DNA from: Kitasatospora arboriphila
GTDB taxonomy: Bacteria; Actinomycetota; Actinomycetes; Mycobacteriales; Mycobacteriaceae
NCBI RefSeq assembly: GCF_000717275.1
Contig: NZ_JNYV01000005.1
Location: forward strand, 1 to 64,000
DNA length: 64,000 nucleotides
Reading direction: 5' to 3'
A program made the position numbers and the translations under genes. Under the pieces are notes generated by a model. The model made no database searches. It was given only the letters and a program-made list of their open reading frames with translations, and was not told where the DNA came from. The first letter of the stretch is position 1. Every line of letters begins with the position of its first letter. Of the stretch, positions 47,905-55,365 are shown one piece after another.

Positions 47905-47942
47905 CGGACACTCTCGCGGTGCCCGCCATTCTTACTCATCTG

Positions 47943-49199
47943 TCAGTTCTGCGGCCACACATCGGGATCCGGCCGAAAGCGTACGGTGAGGTCGCCGGCG
48001 TCCCAGAACGCGCCCAGGACCACGCAGCGCCGCAAGACCGACGGCAACCGTATCCGCTGCCGCACCCCGCTCACCGTGACCATCAGATCGTCACCGCTGC
48101 GGCCGAGCTGCAGTCCCGATGGATCGGGAAGTGACTGCGTCCATGTCATCCGGTAGACCGAATCGAGTCCGGACCCGGACTCTCGTTCGACCGTCGCGGC
48201 CCGTGGGCCCACCGCAGCCATCTGCCCACCGGACAGATCGACGCCGAGCTTACGCAACGACAAGACAGAATCGATCGGCCCGGACAGCCACGGCACGCAC
48301 ACCACTTCGGCCTCATCCTTGGTCGCCCGCAGATGATCGAGCGCCTCCGACTGAGCAGCGATCTGATGGTCGAGCCACGAAGAACTGCCGGGCGCGTCCG
48401 CCGTATGCGTGTCGACCGACAACACCTCGGGCAGAACACGATTGGCCAGGATGGTCGACACCGGCAACCCCATCACCTGCAAGACGGCTCGGGCACGGTC
48501 CAGCGAGGCCGCACCGTCGCGGTCGACCCCGACCACCACGTGGACGTGCACACCGGACGCGTCGAACAGCAGCTCGTCGACGTCCGCGCAATCGCGCACC
48601 AGGGCATCGACCATCCCCACGACGCGGGCGATACGTGCGTTGTCCGCTGCGGCCGCCAAGCGCCGGTGACGCGGCCACAACCTCTCGATCATGTCGGCCA
48701 CCATCTGCGGAACCCGCATGAGCTCGAAGGGGTCGACCCCACCGGACATGTCGATCACCACCTGCGCCCAATCACCTGACGCTGCCTCATCGCGAATCCT
48801 GCGCAGTGCCAGCAATGATTCGACTCCGGGCATCCCGAGGATCTCCTCGGGGTCCAGGCCGGACACCACCGCGCCGGCCCCGGGCACACCCGTACCGGTC
48901 AGTTCCCCGGCGGTCAGCGCAGAACGCACCGAACCCCACATCTGCGAAACCATCGCCAATGTGTCCAGTTCGAGTATGTCCACCTGTTGCGAGGCAGGGA
49001 CAGGCTCGCCCGGAGAAGCGAACACGCCAAAGATCGCCGAGACGTCACGGAAGCGGCCGAGTGACACCAGAAGCGTCTTCCCGCGTCGTCCGGACCCGCT
49101 GTGGTGTTGCGGCAGGCCGACGGCACCGGCGGCGGCAACCGTCGACGTTCCGGCACCACCCGGCCCGAGGACGAGGTGGATGGGCGCTAGATCGATCAG
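47943..49199 (-). CDS. ArsA/GET3-like protein with degenerate ATP-binding site (Rv2184c position)
   Basis: About 418 aa. The P-loop region reads LVLGPGGAGTSTVAAAG, where active ArsA proteins have GKGGVGKTT: both lysines are missing. The second strand, RRGKTLLVSLGRFRD, replaces the STDPAHS switch, so ATPase activity is doubtful. Later parts keep the ArsA fold (VVIDMSGGVDPFELMRVPQM, VDELLFDASGVHVHVVV), and the end has a Get3/ArsA-HSP20-like beta domain (RFRPDPDVW). Start: no ATG, GTG or TTG precedes the P-loop in this frame back to an upstream stop. A CTG at 49199 overlapping the SRPBCC stop as CTGA is the only reasonable start; GTG 49067 would remove the first strand and P-loop. Confidence 0.78.
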   Translation of the reverse strand: MIDLAPIHLVLGPGGAGTSTVAAAGAVGLPQHHSGSGRRGKTLLVSLGRFRDVSAIFGVFASPGEPVPASQQVDILELDTLAMVSQMWGSVRSALTAGELTGTGVPGAGAVVSGLDPEEILGMPGVESLLALRRIRDEAASGDWAQVVIDMSGGVDPFELMRVPQMVADMIERLWPRHRRLAAAADNARIARVVGMVDALVRDCADVDELLFDASGVHVHVVVGVDRDGAASLDRARAVLQVMGLPVSTILANRVLPEVLSVDTHTADAPGSSSWLDHQIAAQSEALDHLRATKDEAEVVCVPWLSGPIDSVLSLRKLGVDLSGGQMAAVGPRAATVERESGSGLDSVYRMTWTQSLPDPSGLQLGRSGDDLMVTVSGVRQRIRLPSVLRRCVVLGAFWDAGDLTVRFRPDPDVWPQN

Positions 49200-49633
49200 T
49201 CTTCGACTCTCTTCTTCAGTTCTTTCAGGGCTGCGTCGGTGATGGCCTTCTCAGCCCGCCGCTTGAGCTGGCCGATCATCGGTATCGACAAGTCCACTGT
49301 CAGTTCGTAGGTGACCTTCGTCGACCCGGGTGCCTGCTGCACCAACCGATAACTACCGTGCTGCGCGGTCTGCAGATCGCTGCTGACCAGGTCCCAGCTC
49401 ACAGAGTGCCCATCGGCGGCCCATTCGTAACTCAATTCGTAGGTGTCCTTGAGGACGCCGGCATCGAGCACGAACCGAACCTGCTTCGCGCGACCTCCGG
49501 GGCCCGGGACGGTCACCTCCACCTTGCGCGCCGCCGAAACCCACCGCGGGTACTGCTCGAAATCTGCGATGACCGCCATGATGTCGGCTGCATCTGCGTT
49601 GATCACGATGGATTGTTCGGTGCGGTCGGTCAT
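49196..49633 (-). CDS. SRPBCC (polyketide cyclase/START-like) protein, Rv2185c type
   Basis: 145-aa single START-fold domain, a small hydrophobic-ligand-binding cavity. Visible features: MTDRTEQSIVINADAADIMAV start, FEQYPRWVSAARKVEV, and the long C-terminal helix MIGQLKRRAEKAITDAALKEL. GGGAGG-type RBS (GGGAGG) precedes ATG 49633. Length equals that recalled for Rv2185c (144 aa). Overlaps the neighbouring SRPBCC gene by 4 bp and the ArsA-like gene by 4 bp; the ligand is unknown. Confidence 0.88.
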   Translation of the reverse strand: MTDRTEQSIVINADAADIMAVIADFEQYPRWVSAARKVEVTVPGPGGRAKQVRFVLDAGVLKDTYELSYEWAADGHSVSWDLVSSDLQTAQHGSYRLVQQAPGSTKVTYELTVDLSIPMIGQLKRRAEKAITDAALKELKKRVED

Positions 49634-50049
49634 CGCGAACCTCCCGCGGCCGGTGCGCCGGCTGCCGGTCCGCCGACGTGGCGGGAGTGCTCGAGGCGGT
49701 CCTTGACCTCGAACGACATGACGCGACCGGCCACTCGGCGCCGATGGTTCATCCGCGCCAGCTCGGTCCCGCGCGCCCTCGGCTCGGACGGGAGCGTCCC
49801 CGTCGGCTCCGCGTGCAGGAAATAGTGCAGCACGAAGCCGTCGAGCACCCGCTCGAGCCACAGCTCGGTCGTCCCCTCGACGGGGCCCGACACCTTCCAG
49901 CGCACACCTTGCTCTTTTCGGTCCTGAACCACGGTCAACCGCAGATCAGGCCACCATCGGCGCCAATTGGCGCGGTCGGAGATCATCTCGGTCGCCGATT
50001 CGGGCGGCGCCGCGATGAAGGTTTGGTCGGCAACCTGGATACTGGTCAC
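49630..50049 (-). CDS. SRPBCC-like protein (Rv2186c position)
   Basis: 139 aa. The N-terminal part fits a START-like fold (VADQTFIAAPPESATEMISD, then WRRWWPDLRLTVVQDRKEQG) and contains VEGTTELWLERVLDGFVLHYFLHAE. The C-terminus is basic and Ala/Gly-rich. GTG start. Coupled to the downstream SRPBCC gene by an ATGA overlap. The substrate is unknown. The fadD15 gene expected between this and pimB in M. tuberculosis is absent. Confidence 0.78.
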   Translation of the reverse strand: MTSIQVADQTFIAAPPESATEMISDRANWRRWWPDLRLTVVQDRKEQGVRWKVSGPVEGTTELWLERVLDGFVLHYFLHAEPTGTLPSEPRARGTELARMNHRRRVAGRVMSFEVKDRLEHSRHVGGPAAGAPAAGGSR

Positions 50050-50122
50050 CGCATTAGCTTCACATACCGGCGTGCCGGTCCGATCACAACCCTGCTCACC
50101 ATGACGCGCTGGGGGGTTGTGG

Positions 50123-51247
50123 TCACAGCAACTGCCGGAGCCGGCCGGCCATGTGCTCCCATCGCCACCGCGACTGGACCCAATCCCGTCCCGCAGCGCC
50201 CATCGATGCGCACAGGTCCGGGTCTCCCAACAGAGCCGTCAGGGCTTCGGTGATCTCTCTGATCGACCGGCCGTCCACGACCAGGCCGGTTTCGCCCTGC
50301 TTCACCGTCTCCGGGGCGCCTCCCGACTCACCGGCGATCACCGGGACCCCCGACGCAGAGGCTTCCAGGTAGACGATGCCGAGACCTTCCACGTCCAGTC
50401 CCCGACCTCTGGTACGCGCCGGCATCGCGAAGACATCCGCGATGTTGTGGTACGCGGCAAGCTCGTCGGCAGGTACCGAGCCGGTGAACAGAACGTGCTC
50501 GGCGACACCGACTTTGCGTGCCAGGTCCCGCAGCCGCTCGGCATCGGGACCGCCCCCGACGATCACCAGCGTGGCGTCGCGGATCTCTGCGCGGACCTCG
50601 GGCAACGCCCGGATCAACATGTCCTGCCCTTTGCGTGGGACCAGTCGGGACAGACACAGTATCGTCGGCGCGTCACCGAGTCCGTGCAACTGCCGAAGAC
50701 GTTGCCGGGCAAGGTCATCCGGCTTGAACCGCTCGATGTCCACACCCGGCGGTAGGTGTTCGAGTGCCGCGCGGGGGCCGAATGCCGCACTGAAACGGTC
50801 ACGCGTGTACTTGCTCACGTATGTGATCACGTCCGTGCCGCGACCGATCACGCCGAGACCCTGCCGCGCCACCGGAAGCATCGACCAGCCGACCTCGTGC
50901 CCGTGCGTACTGGCGATCACACGCTGTGCGCCTGCGCGTCGCATGGCCGGACCGAGCACGGCCAGCGGGGCTGCCGCCCCGAACCAGACCGTGTCGACCT
51001 GATGCGCCCGAACCAGATCGGCTGCCCGCCGCGCAACCGCAGGCGTGGGCAACATCAACGTCGTGGGATGGCGGACGACCTCGTAGTCCTGCTCCGCGTC
51101 GAACCGGATGTGGCTGTCTTCGCGCCATCGCGGCGCATAGACGACCACATCACCGGCGGGCAACCGCTCGACCAGGTTTTGCAAGTACGACTGGATTCCC
51201 CCCTGCCGGGGCGGAAAGTCGTTGGTGACCAACAGCGTACGGTGCAT
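50123..51247 (-). CDS. pimB: GDP-mannose-dependent phosphatidylinositol mannosyltransferase (PimB)
   Basis: 374-aa GT4 enzyme adding the second mannose to PIM, the base of LM/LAM. N-terminal motifs: LLVTNDFPPRQGGIQSYLQN and HGHEVGWSMLP. The C-terminal donor-binding half has LCLSRLVPRKGQDMLIRALP, IVGGGPDAERL and the EX7E-type region GRGLDVEGLGIVYLEASASG. The start is ATG 51247; the longer frame upstream is antisense noise. Position corresponds to Rv2188c. Confidence 0.93.
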   Translation of the reverse strand: MHRTLLVTNDFPPRQGGIQSYLQNLVERLPAGDVVVYAPRWREDSHIRFDAEQDYEVVRHPTTLMLPTPAVARRAADLVRAHQVDTVWFGAAAPLAVLGPAMRRAGAQRVIASTHGHEVGWSMLPVARQGLGVIGRGTDVITYVSKYTRDRFSAAFGPRAALEHLPPGVDIERFKPDDLARQRLRQLHGLGDAPTILCLSRLVPRKGQDMLIRALPEVRAEIRDATLVIVGGGPDAERLRDLARKVGVAEHVLFTGSVPADELAAYHNIADVFAMPARTRGRGLDVEGLGIVYLEASASGVPVIAGESGGAPETVKQGETGLVVDGRSIREITEALTALLGDPDLCASMGAAGRDWVQSRWRWEHMAGRLRQLL

Positions 51248-51266
51248 TGGCTCACCGTAGCGGCGA

Positions 51267-52712
51267 TCAGGGTGACGCAGTGAGCCAGCCACGCCACTGA
51301 TCGACGAGTTCCTCGCGCGAGATCCCCAGAACGATGTTCGCGGCGATGTCCTGGGACTTGACCACCAGCTGAGGGTCGGTCGGCTGATCAGCGCCGGCCA
51401 ACGCCACATAAAAACGTTTGAGTTTGTCGTCACCGAACTTGTCCGCGATGAAGGCCGCCACAGACCACGCGGACTGGTAGGACAACGCCGCGTCGGGACT
51501 GCCCGGAGAGAAGTTCGCATCGCTGGGAAGGTCCGCAGGCACCTCACCGGCTGCGACCTGCCCGGCCAGAGTGGGGGCGGCGTCGGCGAGGCGGGTGTAC
51601 GTCCCTCGGCGGCCGACATATTCGGCCACCCCTTCGGTCACCCAGACCGGGGCCGCCTGAGCGGTGACGGTGCGAGCGGCGACGTGGAACAGCTCATGCC
51701 GGAGCACCACCGCGAGTGCGTTCGGATCCAGTTGCGCTGCTTGAGGACTGAAGACCACACGTTGCCCCAGGGCGGTCGGTCCAGCGGGATCGACTCCTGT
51801 GAAGATCGAGACGGCCGCGGCAGCCTGGGCGTCGGCGGTGGCAGCACCGGTGAGCGATCGGAACTCGTCGTCGGTGGGGGCAGCGATGATCCCCGCGCCC
51901 TGCGGCCACTTGGTGCCCCAGAACTGCGTGACGGCTCCGGCGGCGGCCGGCAGCAGTTCCTTCAGGCGGGCGGTGAAGCCGGTGTCGGGCCCGTTGGTCA
52001 ACACCAAGGACTCCCCCGGGGCAGTGGCAACGGACGTCGCCGACGGTGAGGGGAACTCCCACACGTGTCCCGCAGGCGCGGGCTGTCCGAACAGCGGCCC
52101 CGCGTCGGCGACCATCTTCCAGCCCTCCGGGTACTGGGCCATCACCATCGGGAGGTCGAGCACAACCGGGATCGAGTCGATCCCCTCATAGCCGTATCGC
52201 AACTGCACGGGGGCCACCCAGGAGTCGCTGCTCCCCTGCGCGTCGAGACGCTCCTGCAGGTCGGCGGGGACAAGACGCTCGAACTCGCGGCTCGCCGACA
52301 ATCGGAACTCGAAAGCACTGAGCGGCAAGGCCGGCAGACCCGCTGCCGATGCACCCGTCCGCTCACGCAAGGCAGTGGACGCCGAGGCATCCAGTTGAGC
52401 CAGAGCCGACTCGGCATCCCCCTCGCGCAGGGCATCGGTGTAGGCCTGCAAGGTCAGGGTGACCCCCAGCGACCGTGACTGTTCGTACGGATTCTGCGGA
52501 CGCGCGGACGGAGTTGCAGCAGGTGAATCAGTGTCCGAGCCCGAAGACGACACCAGCACCGTCGCGACGATGCCGACGACGGCCACGAGCACCACGGCGA
52601 TCAGGACCCACAGCCACTTCCGGCGCAGCGGATTCCGGCGCTCGGACGTGGCGTCCGCTGCCGGTGCGGCGTCGAGGTCCTCGCGCTCTGGGGACTCGCG
52701 CTCGGAAGTCAC
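51267..52712 (-). CDS. Membrane-anchored peptidase-MA-like metallohydrolase
   Basis: About 481 aa. An acidic cytoplasmic N-terminus precedes one membrane helix (KWLWVLIAVVLVAVVGIVATV). An extracytoplasmic region without recognised motifs follows, then a gluzincin-type zinc site: HELFH (HExxH) in VVLRHELFHVAARTV and the downstream Glu in WVTEGVAEYVGRR. The start at GTG 52712 avoids overlap with the upstream NlpC gene. Position matches Rv2189c. Substrate unknown; proteolysis at the cell surface is inferred from the motif. Confidence 0.8.
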   Translation of the reverse strand: MTSERESPEREDLDAAPAADATSERRNPLRRKWLWVLIAVVLVAVVGIVATVLVSSSGSDTDSPAATPSARPQNPYEQSRSLGVTLTLQAYTDALREGDAESALAQLDASASTALRERTGASAAGLPALPLSAFEFRLSASREFERLVPADLQERLDAQGSSDSWVAPVQLRYGYEGIDSIPVVLDLPMVMAQYPEGWKMVADAGPLFGQPAPAGHVWEFPSPSATSVATAPGESLVLTNGPDTGFTARLKELLPAAAGAVTQFWGTKWPQGAGIIAAPTDDEFRSLTGAATADAQAAAAVSIFTGVDPAGPTALGQRVVFSPQAAQLDPNALAVVLRHELFHVAARTVTAQAAPVWVTEGVAEYVGRRGTYTRLADAAPTLAGQVAAGEVPADLPSDANFSPGSPDAALSYQSAWSVAAFIADKFGDDKLKRFYVALAGADQPTDPQLVVKSQDIAANIVLGISREELVDQWRGWLTASP

Positions 52713-52728
52713 AGGCGATCCGGCGACT

Positions 52729-53793
52729 TCAGTATCGACGGGCCGAGTTGTACGGGCCGGCTCCGTCGATCGGAGCGACCTTGACCGGGACACCGAATGT
52801 CGAGGCGTGCACCACGTAGCCGTTACCGATGTACATGCCCACGTGGGTGGCGTCGGGGTAATAGATGATCAGATCACCGGGTCGCAGAGCATCTCGCTCC
52901 ACCGGGGTGCCGCCCGCCAGTTGCGCCTGACTGGACCGCGGCAGCGTCTTCCCTGCTTGTTTGTACGCCCACACCATCAGTCCGGAGCAATCGAATTGAT
53001 CCGGCCCGGTGGCGCCCCAAACATAGGGATCGCCGATCCGGGTGAGCGCCGCACGAACAGCGATGACCTCGGGGGCCGTCCCGGCAGGCAACATGGAGGC
53101 GTCGAATTCGATCTTGGGCCCGGCCAGTGCAGCGAGCTGCTTGCCGGTCAACGACTCGTACATCGCCCTGATCTCGGTGGCCTTGAAGATTCGTTCACTC
53201 TGCTTGGCCTGCAGGTCTGCGCTGGTCTTCTCGGCGGCCGCCACTGCCTGCTCGGCCTTCGTCTTCGCGTCCTGCGCCACCTTTTGCGCTTCCAGCGCTT
53301 TGTCGTTGGCGATCTTGAACGTCTTCACGTCGGCAACGGTCTGACGCGAGATCATCTCGAGTCCGGACATCTGGTCGAGCAAGGATTGCGGCGAGTCACT
53401 GACGAGGACGGCGTAGAGACGATTGACCCGCGCGCCCCGGTAACTGGCGTTGACCAGCGCATCGACTGCGCCCTGCAGGCTCTCGGCCTGCTTCTCCTGC
53501 TCGGCAAGGGTGCGCTCGGCCGCCAGGGCGGCCTCGTTCGCCGCCGCGACAGCGCCGCGCTGGTTGTTCAGCTCGATCGTGGTGTTGTGAATGGCCTCGG
53601 TGGCCTGCTCGGCCTCGCGGCCCAGCTGCGTGTATTCGGTGAGCATGTCATCCGGGCTCTGCGGTCCCGGTTCGGCACCGGCCGGCGCACCTGCGCCCAG
53701 TGCAACCGCCAACGCCAACACCACAGCCGCGATCACGGTGTGCATGACGGCGGCATAACGCTTCCGCACCACGACGATGAAACTCCTCAACAC
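52729..53793 (-). CDS. NlpC/P60 peptidoglycan endopeptidase with coiled-coil (Rv2190c/RipA-like)
   Basis: 354-aa secreted hydrolase. A signal peptide ends near GAGAPAGAEP (residues 17-42). A long coiled coil (about 50-200, rich in Ala/Glu/Gln) precedes the NlpC/P60 domain (about 245-354). Catalytic residues: Cys in QFDCSGLMVWAY, His in DATHVGMYIGNGYVVHA (first His), with the third His following. It cleaves D-Glu-mDAP type bonds during separation or remodelling. Downstream is the peptidase-MA gene. Confidence 0.93.
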   Translation of the reverse strand: MLRSFIVVVRKRYAAVMHTVIAAVVLALAVALGAGAPAGAEPGPQSPDDMLTEYTQLGREAEQATEAIHNTTIELNNQRGAVAAANEAALAAERTLAEQEKQAESLQGAVDALVNASYRGARVNRLYAVLVSDSPQSLLDQMSGLEMISRQTVADVKTFKIANDKALEAQKVAQDAKTKAEQAVAAAEKTSADLQAKQSERIFKATEIRAMYESLTGKQLAALAGPKIEFDASMLPAGTAPEVIAVRAALTRIGDPYVWGATGPDQFDCSGLMVWAYKQAGKTLPRSSQAQLAGGTPVERDALRPGDLIIYYPDATHVGMYIGNGYVVHASTFGVPVKVAPIDGAGPYNSARRY

Positions 53794-53967
53794 TTCACGC
53801 GGGCCAACCCGAGCCCTTTACCTCTGTGTGTACCGAACAGATCAGCTGCCCACTCGGTACGTCTTGTTCGACCGATCCCGCTGCACTGACCAACCCGGCC
53901 AGGCTACACAGGCCTTCGCCCCACCGAGCGCGGACGGACAGACTGTCTGCGACCGGGTGTTCGGAAG

Positions 53968-54008
53968 CCATTGGGCGGGTGCCGCTCGAGTGCGGCCCCG
54001 CCCAATGG
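53968..54008 (-). terminator. Terminator hairpin between the two NlpC/P60 genes
   Basis: Arms 53968-53979 and 53997-54008 (CCATTGGGCGGG and its complement) form a perfect 12-bp stem, extended by an inner GCCGC/GCGGC pairing. It lies 20 bp after the stop of the minus-strand NlpC gene. There is no T run, as is common for actinobacterial terminators. The rest of the 234-bp gap presumably holds the promoter of the next gene. Confidence 0.75.
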
Positions 54009-54027
54009 TCGTGTTCAGTTGTGTAGA

Positions 54028-54603
54028 TCAGTAGCGACGGATGTCGACGATCGACTGGTCGTTGAGACCCATCCGACCGACGGGCACGCCCTCGGTCGAG
54101 GAGTGGACGACCTGGCCGCCGCCGACGTAGATGCCCGCGTGGCCGCCACCGTTGTAGATCACGACGTCGCCGGGCTGGATGTTCGCGGCGTCGACGTGGG
54201 TGCCACCGCCGAGCTGGCCGTAGCTGTCCCGGGGAATGGTCTGACCGGCCTGCTGGTGCGACCAGTAGACGAGACCCGAGCAGTCGAATGCGCTGGGGCC
54301 GGCTGCGCCGTAGACATACGGCGAACCGATCTTGCTCACTGCGGCATCAGCGGCGATCTGGCCTGCGGGCCGGACCGGCTGCGCTGCCTGCGGCAGGATG
54401 TTGGGGGATTTGAACTCATTGGGGATCTGGTTTTCGGCCAGGCCCGGGATCTCGAAGGTTCCGACACCGGGAACGGTGATCGGAGCAGCCATGGCCGGCG
54501 CTGCGGCCATTCCCATGGTGCCGAGAGTGATCGATCCGGCGATCAGTGCGCCCCGGGCGCTCTTGATGCCCCGGTTCGGCTGTTGCAAACGATGTTTCGC
54601 CAC
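54028..54603 (-). CDS. Secreted NlpC/P60 endopeptidase
   Basis: 191-aa protein. A signal peptide with twin-positive start ends near AAPAMAAPITV (residues 20-42). A short linker leads to the NlpC/P60 domain (about 85-191). Catalytic Cys lies in SAFDCSGLVYWSH; His lies in GGGHAGIYVGGGQVVHSS. The enzyme is close to RipB/RipD-size proteins. Controlled by the c-di-AMP riboswitch immediately upstream, which ties wall hydrolysis to c-di-AMP levels. GGAG lies upstream of the ATG. Confidence 0.93.
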   Translation of the reverse strand: MAKHRLQQPNRGIKSARGALIAGSITLGTMGMAAAPAMAAPITVPGVGTFEIPGLAENQIPNEFKSPNILPQAAQPVRPAGQIAADAAVSKIGSPYVYGAAGPSAFDCSGLVYWSHQQAGQTIPRDSYGQLGGGTHVDAANIQPGDVVIYNGGGHAGIYVGGGQVVHSSTEGVPVGRMGLNDQSIVDIRRY

Positions 54604-54619
54604 GAAGCGATGTCTCCTG

Positions 54620-54805
54620 TTTCTTCCCTATCCGCCTACCGGGTTAGCTGTCGGATTCGGGCCGGAAGATGGCCCTACCCGGTGAACCCAGAAGTCTGAA
54701 GACCTCAGGGTTCAGTGGGATTCACCCCGGATGTGAACTCGCATTCGCATCAGTGGTTCCCCGGTTCACCAGGACGGTGATTGAGCGGCGACCCTACGAT
54801 CCGCT
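54620..54805 (-). promoter_or_regulatory. Cyclic di-AMP riboswitch (ydaO/yuaA class)
   Basis: Minus-strand blocks typical of this class appear in order: CCGCTCAATC, CCGGGGAACCACTG, CCGGGGTGAATCC, GGGTAGGGC...TTCCGG, and CCCGAATCCGACAGCTAACC followed by CGGTAGGCGG. It ends about 20-25 bases before the NlpC/P60 start. Actinobacterial members of this class commonly precede wall hydrolase genes. No T-run terminator is visible in the short linker, so the mode of control is not clear. Confidence 0.93.
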
Positions 54806-54906
54806 CCGGTTGGAGCGGACGCTTTCGCAAGGTCTCAGAAAGGTTACGAAACCGTGATGGTCCGTGTCCACTAGGGGACCGACAGGAGGCCGACCGGCGT
54901 GTCGGG

Positions 54907-55188
54907 TCATCCAGCTCGCAGATGACCGCCAGATCGGGGAACAAAAACCCTGTTACCTGCGTTGACTGCCGCATCCTGACTGTGACGGTCAGACTTGCCG
55001 ATCATGCCCGCAGCATGGAACAACGCAATGGCGTCATCGATGCGCGCCTGGTGGTCAATAACGAATTCATCACAGCGAACTTCGTCGTTTGCGCTGTTGG
55101 GGACACCTACGGGACCCAGGAAAACGGTCATCATGCAGTCGTCGCAGGCGACCCGACGGCCGGGGCAGGTGTTGCAGTCTATGAGCAT
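54907..55188 (-). CDS. Small Cys-rich conserved actinobacterial protein
   Basis: 93 aa. The N-terminus MLIDCNTCPGRRVACDDCMM has a C-x2-C ... C-x2-C arrangement (Cys 5, 8, 15, 18) followed by TVFLGP, and a later Cys in EVRCDEF. The middle helix ARIDDAIALFHAAGMIG is conserved in similar actinobacterial proteins as I recall them. The ATG at 55188 has GGAG nine bases upstream. It could bind zinc or an Fe-S cluster; no function is known to me. A much longer frame running upstream is antisense to the exonuclease gene and is rejected. Confidence 0.8.
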   Translation of the reverse strand: MLIDCNTCPGRRVACDDCMMTVFLGPVGVPNSANDEVRCDEFVIDHQARIDDAIALFHAAGMIGKSDRHSQDAAVNAGNRVFVPRSGGHLRAG

Positions 55189-55346
55189 TGTGATCTCCGT
55201 CTCATTCGGTTTAGGGGGCCTTTTCTCAGGGTTCTCAGGGTTCTCCCTGACGTCCGGAGCCCTCTGATTCGACCCCGATGGCCGAACGCTAACTCCACGG
55301 TCTGACAAGCCATCTCGCACTGCGCCACCGCGGCGATGTCGGTGGT

Positions 55347-55362
55347 TCGAACTAATGTTCGC
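55347..55362 (+). promoter_or_regulatory. LexA-like (SOS) box overlapping a -10 element
   Basis: TCGAACTAATGTTCGC matches the SOS consensus TCGAAC-N4-GTTCGA at eleven of twelve fixed bases (last base C for A). A TAATGT (-10 type, 55353-55358) lies inside it, and the GTG start at 55366 follows seven bases later, suggesting a leaderless, LexA-repressed transcript. Confidence 0.65.
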
Positions 55363-55365
55363 GGT

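Noticed and set aside
55224..55251. Short TTCTCAGGG direct repeats upstream of the Cys-rich gene
   Set aside because: Too short and too few to call an operator; no dyad symmetry.
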